DNA of 64,000 bases from Cornus controversa (GCA_026545225.1 CM048848.1:44196806-44260805), one strand, 5' to 3'. Shown: positions 46,597-58,511, counted from the stretch's first letter. Numbers and translations are program-made. The notes: generated from the sequence alone by a model not told the origin.

Positions 46597-47903
46597 TGTT
46601 GACCCAAAGGTTTTAACCTAAGGGTAATTCAGTAATTTTGATGATAACAAATCATTAATGATGTTAAACACTAACATCTAAATTGAGTGATTGCTTAGGA
46701 AAATTGTCATAAACAAAGGAAGCATTCACATAGTGGAATGATCATGAAAGGAGACAATGAAATGAGAAAAATATTCAGAGAAGAAGAAGGAAGTTCTCAA
46801 AGCTTCAAGACATTTCAAGCATGAAGAAATGGAGTAGTTATAGCTTGGTGAGAGATAGGATTTTATTTGTCAAAGTTACTTTTGAATAACTTGTTTGAAG
46901 CTCACTTGCATTACATGACCATGATGCATTCTCACATATATCATCTCTGGTCATTTGATCACTAAGAAACTCTTAAAGCATTAGGGATATTTTTTTTAAA
47001 GATCAAAAGTCTTTCCTTTGTTGAAAACCTTTTAAGACTTTTAAATTTCAGCTTACTGAAAGTCAATTTTCAGCCAGCTGAAAGTGTAGTTTTAGCCTGC
47101 TGAAAATGCACTTTCAGGCGACTGAAAGTGGTTTTTCAGGCGACTGAAAATGCACTTTCAGGCGACTGAAAATGCACTTTCAGGCGACTGAAAGTGACAG
47201 AACACTTGGATGTTCATAGAGCACCTTTTCAGCTGACTGAAACTTTATTTTCAGCCGACTGAAAGTAGCTGAATTTGAATACAACGGCTAGTTCAGTGCA
47301 TTTAATGCTCACAACTACCTTCCAACAGTTATATTTTGCAAAGGCTCTATATATATCAACATGCTCTGCATTTATGAATATAGAACAATTCTTTTGAGCA
47401 TTTATTGAGAAACATATATAGCTATCTACCATCATTTAATACACTTGAGCTTCAAACTTGTGATTCAACTTTAACTATAGTATTGAGAGCTTGAAGTTGT
47501 GTTTTCTTCTTAAAGAGATATTCTTTGTATCAAAAATTCTGTTCTACATCAGTTGTAAAGGGTTGCTGAACCCTAGAAGACTAAGTGAAGAAGATCACTT
47601 AGCAAGAGGGAGCTTGTGTTCTCCATTGTAAGGGTTTGCTCTCCACTAACAAGGAAGAGCCATAATGGATTGGGGAAAATCTCAAGAGGGATCTTGAGTC
47701 GTGGAGTAGGAGTTTCCGAACCACGCTACATCCTTGTTTTGATTGTGTTTGAATATCTCTATCCCTAATCTCTTTTATTGTGCTTGTTTAAATTCCTTCA
47801 TTATCTCTTTTTATAGCATATCATTTTCAATTCTGGGATTTAATTTTATTGTTTGCCTAAGACCCTATTCACCCCCCCCTCTAGGGTCATATCTTGAGTA
47901 ACA
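46597..47903 (+). repeat. Sirevirus 3' LTR, 1307 bp
   Basis: Nearly identical to the 5' LTR. It has one additional 22-bp palindrome unit (nine copies, about 47046-47267) and three base changes, for example TTTCAG to TTTTAG in one palindrome near 47090. Confidence 0.95.
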
Positions 47904-47959
47904 ACTTCAAAACTAAAATTACTATGGTATACTCTAGGGCTACGAGAACTCATAGATGA

Positions 47960-48516
47960 AGGGGCGATCACGTGGCTTTAAGCTCGTGACTCTGAGTGAC
48001 TACACTTATAGAAGGAACTAAGTGGAATGCTACACGTTATTTTACTTTAAAATAGGAAGTAACTTGTCATGACGTTACTCCTTATTTTAAAAAATAAGAA
48101 CATGTATAAAACTATTGTTGTTCTTGGGTCATCTTCAGCACATGTGCGCACTGTGATATGACCTAGGCAGATACGACATCATAATAGAGATTCATGTGGT
48201 TCGGCAAGTGTCTACATCCATGGGAGGCAGCAAATTTCACTATAGAGAAAATAGTTTACAAACTTAGTTTTCTCTCTGATTCTCATTCTCGTTGTCTTAG
48301 ATATTTGCACTCTGTATTTTCTTTTTCTTTGCACACAATTACACAAAGATGAGGGGGGATTATATAGGTGAAGAAGGGAGAGACAAGCTCTTGACAGCTA
48401 CGGGAAAACTGGCAAAAATAGCCTACTTGTGCTGATTTTTCCTTCACATGACACTGATCAACGTTCGGTAACTTTTGGTGCCATTCAATGCTAATGTCTC
48501 TTCACTATAATCAACA
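47960..48516 (-). repeat. Copia-type LTR on the minus strand (start clear, end estimated)
   Basis: On the minus strand the sequence GCCAAGGTGGAGAT (a polypurine tract) is followed by TGTTGATTATAGTG, an LTR start, at 48516. Inside are a TATATAAT box near 48365 and a leader containing TGCCGAACCACATGAATC, as in many plant copia LTRs. The low-numbered end is not fixed. The part 48047-48110 is also a strong hairpin (AAAATAGGAAGTAAC against GTTACTCCTTATTTT). A 53-bp tandem duplication (48503-48603) spans the LTR start and the polypurine tract. Confidence 0.55.
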
Positions 48517-48689
48517 ATCTCCACCTTGGCGAGAATCCACTAATCAACACAACCCCACTATAATCAACAATCTCCACCTTGGCGAGAATCCACTAATCAA
48601 CACTACCTCCAATGCGCCCTTTGGTGCCACGAGCTCGAGAGATGTTGATTAAGTCCAAGTAAGTTGGTGCCACGAGCTCGAGAGAAATG

Positions 48690-51600
48690 GAATTCTCCCT
48701 CTGTCTGTCTACGACCACATTTTTTCATACCTTAGCAAAATCTTCATCATCAGAATACAACTCCTTCAAGAACTCAAACCCAATAATCTCTTGCTGCATA
48801 GTGATCAGTAAACTCGCGCGTCGACTTAATGCATCTGCCACCTTATTCAGAATCCCAGATTTGTGTTTCAGCACATAAGGAAACTTCTGCATATAGGTCG
48901 CCCATCGAGCATGCATATTGCTTAAACTCCTCTGACTGTTTAGATACTTTAAAGTTTGGTGATCAGTATAAAGAATAAATTCTCGCTGAATCAGATAGTG
49001 CTCCCAATGCTTCAGAGCACGGACAATAGTATAAAATTCTTGGTCATAGGTACTCCACTTTCAGCGTGCATCACTAAGTTTCTCACTGAAAAACGCCACT
49101 GGTCTCTTCTCTTGTGACAGAACTGCTCCAACCCCAATTCCACTAGCATCACACTCCACCTCGAATAGTTTCTCAAAACTGGGTAAAGCCAAAACAGGAG
49201 TAGTGCACAGTTTTTCTTTAATGACTGCAAAAGCTGTGTTGGCATCTTCACCCCACTGAAACTTACCCTTATTTAAGCACTCTGTAATAGGAGCCACAAT
49301 ACTGCTGAAGTCCCTAATAAATCGACGATAAAACGTCGCCAACCCATGGAAACTCCTCACCTCTCCTACTGTCTTTGGTGTAGGCCAATCACGAATGGTT
49401 CTCATCTTTTCATCATCAACCATTATTTCCTCCGAACTGACCACATACCCAAGGAATAACAATCTTTCTGTCAGCCAACTGTATTTTTTAAAGTTGATAA
49501 ATAGCTTATTTTTGGACAACACCTCTAACACAGCCCGTAGATGCTCCATATGATCTTTCTCACTCTGACTGTAAATCAGTATGTCATCAAAATAGATGAC
49601 CACATATTTTCCAATGAAAGGTCACAATACCTGGTTCATAAGTCGCATAAAAGTACTAGGCGCGTTGGACAATCCGAAAGGTATAACCAGCCACTCGTAG
49701 AGTCCATCTTTTGTTTTGAAAGCCGTCTTCCATTCGTCACCAGGTTTGACCCGAATTTGATGGTATCCACTTCGCAGGTCGATCTTTGAGAACAACTTCG
49801 AACCCTCCAACATATCTAGCATGTCATCCAATCTCGAAATTGGAAAGTTGTATCTGATAATTATCTTTTTGATTGCGCGACTATCAACACACATCCTCCA
49901 ACTGCTATCTTTTTTTGGGACTAGTAATGCGGGAACAGCGCAAGGACTCATGCTCTCTCGAATGAACCCCTTCTGCAACAATTCTTCCACTTTAGCCTGT
50001 AAAATCTGATTCTCCTTGGGACTCATCCGATAATGTGGCAAATTTGGTAAGCTTGCTCCCGGAACTAAATCAATTTGGTGCTGAATATCTCTCAACGGTG
50101 GAAGATTATTTGGTAACTCTTTAGACACCAACTCACTGAATTCGGTCAATAAGGACTGCACCTCCTCGGGTAACATAACTTTCTGCTCTTCCTTGCCTTC
50201 TATCACTAGAGCTCGCACAACCACAACATATACCTCTTGTGCCTCCTTAACTTCAGATTCTAACTCAGTTACTGACGTGACTAAAGAGACTAAGGACTGC
50301 TCTTCTACCGTGGCCTTAGTTGAGCCACCACCGGAACTCTGCTTCGGAACCATTGCAATCTTCCTGCCATCCCAACTGAAAACACAAACATTGTCGCGTC
50401 CCCTGTAGGTGATATCCACATCATACTGCCATGGTCGTCCCAATAACACGTGACTAGCATCCATGTCGACTACATCGCAAACCACCTCATCTCGGTAATG
50501 TTGCCAGATTGAAATAGGAACTTTACACACCTCCGTCACGTTCGCTTTAGGCCCCTTCTGAATCCACCCAATCGCATACGGCTTTGGATGTTTTTCTTCT
50601 TGCAGCTTCAGATGTTCCACTAGTTTTCTGGACATAAAATTCTCACAACTTCCACTATCAACAATTAAATCACAAACTTTTCCCGGGACACTGCAGCAAG
50701 CCTTAAAAATATTATTTATTTGTAAGAAATCCTCTAGCTTCGTTGAACACATGACTCGCTGAATCACACAGTTGACATGCTCTCCCTGTTCCTTCGCAAT
50801 TTCTGCACCATCCAGGAGTTCGTTAATGCCTACTCCTTCAACATCCTGATTGTACTCGTCGTTTTTCCCAATATCCACGAAATTCACTGGTTTTCTAGCT
50901 GGACATTCATTCGAACGATGGCCTGGTTGGCCGCACCTGTAGGACTTCAAATTGCCTATTTTAGCATATGGGTTTGGTGCCATCTTTGGGGCTTCCTTCG
51001 TAGCTGCTGCTGTCGAACGTGTCCCAGCATGGTTATTACTAGAAGACGAACCCCTTTGAGTCTGATCTGTAGCAGTTTTAGACTGATAATTCTGCCCATC
51101 ACCTGGTGAAAATCTGCTCCTGTTTGCAATTGCATTGGACGTCCCAGCCATGTCCTTCTTGTAGTAGGAAAATTGATTAGATGCCTTCTCCATTAACTTT
51201 GCTTTCAAGGCCATGTTTTGCGCCTCATCCACTATCCAAACAACTTGCAGTCTAATTTTGTCTCGAATGGTAGACTTCAATCCTGCTAAGTATCTGAAAA
51301 CCTGCTGTCCCTCAGTCTCATTCAGGTTATTACGAACCGCCAGCCTGGTCCACTCCTTAGTATAATCCGCAACAGTCCTATTATCCTGCACACAATTCTG
51401 GTAATTCTGGAAAATAAATTGCTCATAATCTGGGGGTAAAAATCTGCTCATCAAAAGTTGTTTCATTCTCCTCCAGGTTCGTATAGGAGCCTTGCCTTGT
51501 CGTCGCCTATCGTTTTGCAACTTCTCCCACCAAACAGCAGCCCCGCTTCTCAACTTATACGCCACCATCTTGACTTGTCGATCTTCCGTAACTTCAGTCA

Positions 51601-52150
51601 TCTCGAAAAACCTCTCAACCTCAGAAATTTAGTCCAAAAATTCTTCAATCTGTAATTTACCATTGAATAGCGGTATGTCTGCGCGTATTTTATAATCAGG
51701 TTGATTTTGGTTTTGATTTTGTTGACGAATCCCTTGGTGACCCGTAACGTCCTCATCAGAGTCTTCATCACTCAAATCTTCGAACTGCTCGTGTCTCGCC
51801 GCTCTAGGCGGATGTCCACCTCCAGGGCGGCCAAGGGCAACTCCTTCGACTCTAACTCTGATGGCAGGGGCTTGAGCGTTACCAGTAGGGATGTCGGGAT
51901 TAGGCTGCCGCTCCATCAGTTGTTGTAACGTGGTCGTTAACCTCTTCATCGTCTGTTGTTGCTCGTTAATCGCTGCCCATATATCTGCATCCCTACGACC
52001 AATGTCGCCAGGGTTAACTCCTCCGTCTTCATTTTTTACCATCGTACAAGGCAAATCCTTAGACTCTAATACCACTTGACGCAGAACGGAAGTATAAGGG
52101 GTTACCAGCGTAAACCCTAAGAACACAGAAACTGGAATCCACCAGAACAA
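48690..52150 (-). pseudogene. Ty3/gypsy gag-pol, three in-frame stops, 3' truncated
   Basis: On the minus strand one frame carries, in order, gag (from about 52150; the likely start is the ATG near 52039), a retrotransposon capsid region, a zinc knuckle, protease ([14 protein letters not shown]), reverse transcriptase ([11 protein letters not shown], then FDD in YFDDILIYS) and RNase H ([13 protein letters not shown]). Three stops break it without frame loss: a TAA near 51631 where Trp is expected, and two TGA near 49620 and 49060 where Arg (CGA) is expected. The first Cys of the zinc knuckle is Ser (SYRCGQPGH). Coding similarity stops near 48690 after the RNase H and linker; integrase and any chromodomain are missing. 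The clade is probably chromovirus but cannot be settled without integrase. Confidence 0.9.
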
Positions 52151-52574
52151 TTATTGTAAACCAAAGTAAAACTTTATTGATAAATTGATTGCCCTCTGCC
52201 CTATGGAAATACATATATTTATAATAGAGAAATCCTAATCCTAACAGTACTAGAAAACCTAAAAATAAAGAAAACTTGTAGAAATTCTAATCCTAACAGG
52301 AAAAGAAAATCTATTTCCAAAGGAAATGAAAAAGGAAAGAAAACACTAAAAAAATAAAGGAAACTTGTAGAAATTCTAATCCTAACAGGAAAAGAAAATC
52401 TATTTCCAAAGAAAAAGAAAAAGGAAAGAAAACACTAAAACAATAAAGGAAACTTATTATAATAGTTATTCTGACAACCGAGCGAAAAGTTATGCCCGTT
52501 TCTTCGGACCAGCATGTTTTGCCAATTTTTGATTAATCTTTTCTTCAAACTCCAAACCCAATTGTCCTACATCA
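52064..52574 (-). repeat. Gypsy 5' LTR and primer-binding site (minus strand)
   Basis: Minus-strand TGGTATTAGAG (52064-52074) is a slightly mutated tRNA-Met primer site. It is preceded by an LTR reaching from about 52574 (TGTAGGACAATTGGG) to 52077 (TGCGTCA). A TATAAATA box stands near 52215. An 89-bp internal tandem duplication (about 52262-52440) contains ATTCTAATCCTAACAGG twice. Only one LTR is present, so the ends are estimates. Confidence 0.6.
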
Positions 52575-53134
52575 CCCACCCACTCGCAATAAAGGGAGAG
52601 TACCAAAAAGGCACTATGTGGATAGAAATTGATCACGTATCTAACCTTCACAGCCCACAATACACAACTTTAATTTAAAAAAAAATCCCTAATGAACTAT
52701 TCATCATATCACTACAAATATATATATATATAGTGATATGATAAATAGTTCATTAGTGATATGATATGATGAATAGATTAATTCCTATCCACATAGTGCC
52801 TTTTTAGCTTGATGATTCTTTAATTTTTGATTTACTGTGCCTGTTATATATATATATATATATATATATTGTGCTACTTTTCCTTCACATGACACTAATC
52901 AACGTTCGGTGACTTTCGGTGCCATTCAATGCCAATATCTCTTCATTGTCTCATTCGAACCACTATAATTAACCGATAACCAAGCATATAACCCACCCAC
53001 CTGCAATAAAGGGAGAGTACCTAAAAGACACTGTGGATAGAAATTGATCACGTATCTAACCTTCACAGCCCACAATACACAACTTTAATTTACAAAAAAA
53101 ATCCCTAATGAACTATTCATCATATCACTACAAA

Positions 53135-53180
<46 letters not shown>

Positions 53181-53300
53181 TGATGAATATTTTGTAGTGA
53201 TATGATGAATAGTTCATTAGTGATATGATATGATATGATGAATAGATCAATTTCTATCCACATAGTGCCTTTTTAGCTCGATGATTCTTTAATTTATGAT
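52567..53300. repeat. Duplicated 250-300 bp block around a copia LTR piece
   Basis: Blocks 52567-52820 and 52982-53300 are direct copies (CAATAAAGGGAGAGTACC, GATAGAAATTGATCACGTAT, CCACATAGTGCCTTTTTAGC). Each has an inner palindrome (AACTATTCATCATATCAC against GTGATATGATGAATAGTT) around a TA microsatellite. Between them, 52865-52945 repeats the start of the copia LTR seen at 48431-48505. Confidence 0.85.
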
Positions 53301-54137
53301 TTTATAGAAATTAAAGAATCATCGAGCTAATGCCTTACCGAAACCATAACAAATAATAAAAAAATAATAATAACATTCAAGATTGACAGCATTGAGTACA
53401 TTTCTTTTAAATGTAGGATTTCTCCAATTTCTCAGAAAAAAATGAATTATATGTATACTCAAGATTCACCAAGCTAATGGCTTACACAAAATCATAACAT
53501 ATAAATAATCAAAAAATAAATTCAATATTGACAATATACAGTACATTTCTATTAAATGTAGGATTTCTCATAATAAAATAAAATAAAATAGTGTATACTC
53601 AATATTAATAAAAATTCAAATATTTTCAGCCGGCACTTGTTTGAATGTTAAAGGCCGGATGCAGTGCGACAAAGAAGAGGAGGGAGAGAGAGAGAGAAAC
53701 AGGGCAGGGGGAGGAGAGAGACTGAAAAGGCAAAGAAAAGGAGAGGGAAACAGGGCAGAGGAAGGAGTCAATGGCTTATATCAGTCCTCATCTCTGAAAT
53801 TGTTGTAATATCGGATGGCTCTACTTTTAACCTGTCTATCGTAGTTTAAAGGTCTGAGTAAAAAATAAAGGTAAAACAGTAATTCAATTATTATTATTTT
53901 TCTGAAAAAAGAACAAAATAGGTAATTATATATTCTAAGTATCTTTTCCTTTCAAATCTCAATTGATTTTTTACCCACTTTTTTTTCGTTTTTCTTTTTT
54001 TGAACAAACACAACAGAGTATCTCTCTCTCTCTCTCAAAATTTTTCTTTATTATTCAATCCTCTCAATCCAAAGAAACATACAAGTCCTGACTCAATTTT
54101 TTTTTGAGCTTAATTTTTTATTTTTCAATTTTTGGAG
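53301..54137. other. AT-rich intergenic with a purine-rich stretch
   Basis: A GA-rich low-complexity tract covers 53664-53770. A short duplicated motif (TACATTTCTNTTAAATGTAGGATTTCTC) occurs at about 53398 and 53543. No gene recognised. Confidence 0.5.
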
Positions 54138-55030
54138 GTTAATGGTTGGTTATTAGTACAACCAAGAGTGGAAGGGCTCAAAAGAAGAGTGAGCCAAAAA
54201 GTTTTAAAAGCAAGACATGAGTTGTTGTCAAGCTAGACTCAATGACACCCTAAGAAGCACGGATACGGATATGGGATACGAGTACGACACGATACTAATA
54301 CGGCAATATGATAAATCTAAAAAAAGTAAGATACGGATACGGCAAGAATACGCCAAATAAATAAATAAATAAAAATATAATATTATACATAAAATATTAA
54401 GTGTTATTCTTCAACCATAAAATAAATATACTTAAAACTAATTTTGTTTTATTATAAAATGATCCTTATTTTTTAATATATAAAGTTTTTAATATTACAT
54501 CTCAACCTCATTTTATATAACAAAAAATTACAGATTTGTCCCGAAAAGTATCATAAACGTATCATTTTCGTATTTCAGCCGTATCCTAAACGTATCCTGA
54601 CGTATCCCCTCGTATCCTAGCTGTATCCCTCCCGTATCTCAGCCGTATCCGATATTCAAAAAAATAATTTTAAAAAATTGAATACTTCTTAACCATATCG
54701 AACACATATCTTGTTGTATCCGGGCCATATCCGTATAGGATACGTGCCCGATACGGCCACGGCTCTTCTTTAGCCGTATCTGTGCTACTTAGATGACACC
54801 ATTTTATAGAAAGAAAATTATATAAAAATATTAAAAAAGAATTTTCCTCATTTCTTGGAAATCAAACCATTAGCTAATTAATATTCTATTTGGAAAACCA
54901 CTTATTTGTATAAAAATAAAAATAAAAGTGATAAATTTTGAAGAAGAAAAAAACAATAATAACAACAGGGTTTTAAAATGGATTTAGGGTTTCAATAAAT
55001 TAACATTCACCACATGCTATGATTTCGAAA
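54138..55030. repeat. Left arm of a roughly 4.1-kb inverted repeat
   Basis: AGTACAACCAAGAGTGGAAG, AAAGCAAGACATGAGTTGTT, GGAAAACCACTTATTTGTA and later blocks appear, reverse complemented and in the mirrored order, at 57900-58300. The arm is interrupted by the hAT MITE at 54250-54792, which is absent from the other arm. Confidence 0.8.
54250..54792. mobile_element. hAT-type MITE rich in CGTATCC, perfect 8-bp TSD
   Basis: Ends CTAAGAAGCACGGATACGG and, reversed, CTAAGTAGCACAGATACGG form 19-bp terminal inverted repeats. ATGACACC flanks both sides (54242-54249 and 54793-54800), a perfect 8-bp duplication typical of hAT. Both subterminal regions are dense in GTATCC/GGATAC motifs, the likely transposase-binding repeats. 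Non-coding. Confidence 0.9.
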
Positions 55031-55652
55031 TATTGAGGATGATCCAATTAAAATCCAACATGACCTGTAAATTCTTCCAACATAACCCATTCACCAGAAG
55101 AATATACATACCTAGATTAACCTGAAATACGAAAACACAAAAACCTAACCAAATATATAATTAACAGTTATAAATACAGAGTCTATGTAATGAAGTACCA
55201 TCAGCATGATATTTAGAACTAATTAGTTAATTATATATTTCTGGTTTATCTATAAATATTTTTTTGGTGAATAGATTATGTTCCAAGAATATACAATGCA
55301 ATAGCGATGCCGTATCGTATTGTATTTTTTTTCTTTTTTGAGGCAAATTTAAAAATCATGACCGTTGAGGGATCCTGTTCCGGCAACTCTGGAGCATGGA
55401 ACTTTGCCCTACATTCAAATAAGTCCGATGGACGTGGTGGTGGACAGAGAATGCAAGAAGGAAAGTTGGAAAGTTCTCACTCGCTGATGATACGTCTTGC
55501 AACGGGAGAGTCAGTGAATGAGAATGACATTAATTTTAATATGAGAATCAATAGTCATTAGCAGGAGTAAGTATTCGTTGCGCTGGACGCATTCTAGCTG
55601 TTCGTGCACCGCACGCACAGTGGATCTCATCGCGTGTGTACTACACGAACGA
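55031..55652. other. Intergenic inside the inverted repeat
   Basis: AT-rich to 55300; then a short open frame (55307-55561) with no recognised domain. Nothing else supported. Confidence 0.4.
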
Positions 55653-55970
55653 CTAGAATTTGCCCGAAACATGTGCACTGCATTCAAGATCTACACTATT
55701 AGCAGAATTATGTTCCAAAAGAGTGATTTTTCTTTGAAGAACCCTCCGATTTCTCTCACGCCAAACATTATACACATGAGCAATGAAAGATGGATTGATG
55801 TGATAGGCACAACGTGTTTGGAAGAATGACCAAATGACATTTGACAAAAGAGCATTGGAAGAACAAGTGATCATGGATTCATATTCAAGACACCGTACAA
55901 AGTGTGCATTTGTTTGGGGGAGTTCAAACAAATGCTCATTTGTTTTGTTGAAGTGGGCCTCTATAGCCAC
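55653..55970 (-). pseudogene. LINE fragment, zinc-binding region after the RT
   Basis: On the minus strand the frame reads NEHLFELPQTNAHFVRCLE, then FFQTRCAYHINPSFIAHVYN and WRERNRRVLQRK. This is the layout of the zf-RVT region that follows reverse transcriptase in plant non-LTR elements (a SxEHLFFxC-like start and a xIWxERNRRxF-like end). The Cys expected after HLFFE is absent. No RT or endonuclease is next to it, so it is an isolated, decayed fragment. Confidence 0.65.
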
Positions 55971-56245
55971 ATGTTATCTTCTTGGTGATACGTTGTGAAA
56001 AAATTAGTGTCTAAAATTGCGAAGAGTGCTCATCTTCTTTAGGATAAAAGCTGATACTTTAGGATTGGGCTTCACTTTATATTTTCAATTGGAACATCAC
56101 ACGTGGGTAAAAAATTTCTCAATTAAAGTTTCCTTCACCCACTTGGAGCCAAATTACTTTTATATGGTTAAGGATAGCTGTCATAGTTAACCCTCACATA
56201 TGGGTTTCGTTTCAAACATTATTATTATTATTATTATTATTATTA

Positions 56246-57672
56246 GAAAAAATTACACTGACCTCCCCTTTAAATAGGCGAAATAACAGATATTCCTGTT
56301 ATTTTAAAAATAACACTGACCTCTCCTGTCAGAGTTGTCAGACCCCCAAAATGGTAAAATGACAAATATGCTCATGTACGATTTAATATTTTTTTTGTAA
56401 TATTAAATTACCAAACTAACCTTATCACATTAAGCCACTGTTCATCATCTCCATCTCTTATAACAGACACACACACATATATATATATACACACACAAAA
56501 CCAAAAAAAATATGCCGAACTAAGTCAAAAACCACCCAAATCTAATTACAGTCAATTGACAAGACCTAAATATGCCTTCCCAACAACAATTAATCAAAAT
56601 CCAGAATCATTTCAAACCCACATGACCCAAATTAGTAGCTGAAAAAAGCTGATAGTTTTGCACTCAACCTAGAAACTTAATCTATGTCCATCAATCTGAA
56701 AACAAGCAAGCCTCCATTATCTCTACTATTATAGAAAAAAAAAAAAAACAAAAGATCTCCTTGTAATCTGAACCTTTGATGTATCTAGATTAATCACTAA
56801 TGTAATACTTAAACATTTAATAATCAACGCACCAGGACCAACATCGCAAGCGATGGTACCGGTGACGACAAAGATTCTGGCATCGATTGAAGCGTCGACT
56901 TGGAGGAGATGGCAGAGGTGGTGGTAGATCCGGAGGGGTAGTAGATGGGGTTGGGTCACCGGAGAAGGAACAACAGGTGGTAGATCTGGAGGTGGAGGAG
57001 ATGGCGGAGGCGGTGGTAGATCCGGAGGGGTAGTCGATGGGGTTGGGCCGCCAGAGAAGGACCTGTAGGTGGTGGATCCGGAGGTGGAGGGGTAGTCGAT
57101 GGGGTTGGGCCGCCGGAGAAGGAATTGCAGGTGGTAGATCCGGAGGTGGAGGGGTAGTTGATGGGGTTGGGCCGTCGGAGAAGCTTGGTGGTTTGATTCC
57201 GGTGCTGGCTCTTTTTGCTATTTGGTTTTGGGTTCAAGGTCTTTCTCTCTCTGTGTATATATATGTATGTATGTACAGATACATACATACATACATATAT
57301 ATATATATAAAATTAAATACAAATAATTACAATTTGATGCAGAAGCCCCAAACTATTTCTGTGTGTGTGTATATATATATATACAGTGCTGTCTTTTGTT
57401 GAGGAAGAAGATGATGAATAGTGGGGGCAAAATTGTCCACAAATAATATGTTAAATAAGGGTATTTCAGTCATTTCATACATTTTAGGGGTATTTTGGAA
57501 TTTTCAGCTCAAATATACAATGACGTCATTAATTTTTGTACATGCACCACTGACAGGGGAGGTCAGTGTTACAAAAGGTACACTGACAGGGAAGGTCAGT
57601 GTTATTTTTGAAACTATAGAGGAGGTATCTGTTATTTCGCCTATTTGCAGGAAACGTCAGTGTAATTCTTCC
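56246..57672. mobile_element. Mutator-like inverted-repeat element inserted in a TTA microsatellite
   Basis: Terminal arms of about 90 bp are inverted: left AAATTACACTGACCTCCCC, TAGGCGAAATAACAGATA, AAAATAACACTGACC; the right arm has the same blocks reversed at 57580-57672. Both borders lie in TTA repeats, so a 9-bp duplication is possible but cannot be proven. The ends resemble the 9-bp-TSD element at 7030-7442. The interior has no transposase, but carries a GC-rich minisatellite and TA/CA microsatellites. Confidence 0.7.
56919..57185. repeat. GC-rich minisatellite of about 60 bp inside the element
   Basis: Five units start near 56919, 56972, 57010, 57068 and 57129. The core is GGTGGTAGATCCGGAGG followed by GGGGTAGTCGATGGGGTTGG and GCCGCCGGAGAAGGA. 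The second unit is partial. The minus strand reads as Pro-rich repeats, the plus strand as Gly/Arg-rich; neither is a recognised protein. It is far more GC-rich than the rest of the element. Confidence 0.85.
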
Positions 57673-57828
57673 TTATTATTATTATTATTATTATTTATTA
57701 GAATATATATCATTAATCTTCTTTATCCACAGCCTCTTACTGTACATCCTATTTTTAAAAATCAGTAACACTCCCCACACCCCCCCCCCCCCCCCCCCCC
57801 TGTTTTTTTTGTACCAATCCTTAAATAC

Positions 57829-58300
57829 ACTCACCAAATGCTATGATTGACCGCAAAGAGAAATATAAACTGATTTTTATTTCCAAAAATTCATTTTCAA
57901 TCCTTAAATATAGTCTGTTTTTCAAGAGATTAACACTCACCAAATGCTATGATTGACCGCAAAGAGAAATATAAACTGATTTTTTTTTATTTCCAAAAAT
58001 TCATTTTAAAGCCCTGTTTTTTTTTTCTTCCTCCAAAATTTGTGACTCTTTATTTTAATTTTTTTTTTATTTACAAATAAGTGGTTTTCCACCCATCAAA
58101 AGTCAGTTGCAAAATCGTGTCCTTGAGTGGTTTTCTACGTGTTTTTTTTTCCTTTTTTATATTTGTATCTAATTTTTTTTTTATAAAATGATGTCCTCGA
58201 GTCTAGCTGAAAACAACTCATGTCTTGCTTTTAAACTTTTTGGCTTTCTTATTTTGAGCACTTTCACTTTTGGTTGTACTGGCAACCATCCATGGCATAC
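57829..58300. repeat. Right arm of the inverted repeat, with a local tandem duplication
   Basis: Reverse-complement match to 54138-55030 (see GGTTGTACT, CAACTCATGTCTTGCTTTTA, ACAAATAAGTGGTTTTCC). Its inner end is duplicated in tandem with a 106-bp period (57829-57898 and 57934-58008; CACTCACCAAATGCTATGAT). A poly-C run of about 20 bases at 57780-57800 lies just before it. Confidence 0.8.
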
Positions 58301-58511
58301 TTTATCTACTTAGACTGCTAAAAGAAAATTAGAGTGGAGAGAAAAAAAAAAAAAAAATGATAAAGTTCACGATTATACAAAATTGAGAAAAAGGCGACAT
58401 TTACGTGGTAATATTCTAATCGTACTCTCCAAATCTCCCATTACATATTAAATACACTAATTTTTTTCTAGACAAGAGTATCATTTCACCCATTTTCTTT
58501 ACCCCTCTCTC

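Larger units (their letters stand above)
38442..47903 (+). mobile_element. Full-length Sirevirus (Ty1/copia), 9462 bp, very young
   Basis: Two nearly identical LTRs flank gag, pol and an envelope-like ORF. The 5-bp target duplication ACTTC is perfect (38437-38441 and 47904-47908). The primer-binding site matches initiator/elongator tRNA-Met (TGGTATCAGAGC). Hallmarks of the Sirevirus lineage are the two zinc knuckles in gag, the third ORF after pol, several AGGGGGAG tracts before the 3' LTR and the palindromic motifs in the LTR. By eye the LTRs differ by three substitutions and one 22-bp unit, so insertion was recent. The pol and envelope-like frames are open but gag is broken, so the copy is not autonomous. 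Confidence 0.95.

Noticed and set aside
56956..57402. Pro-rich (minus) and Gly/Arg-rich (plus) ORFs
   Set aside because: Both are translations of a GC-rich minisatellite inside a transposable element; no independent evidence for a protein.
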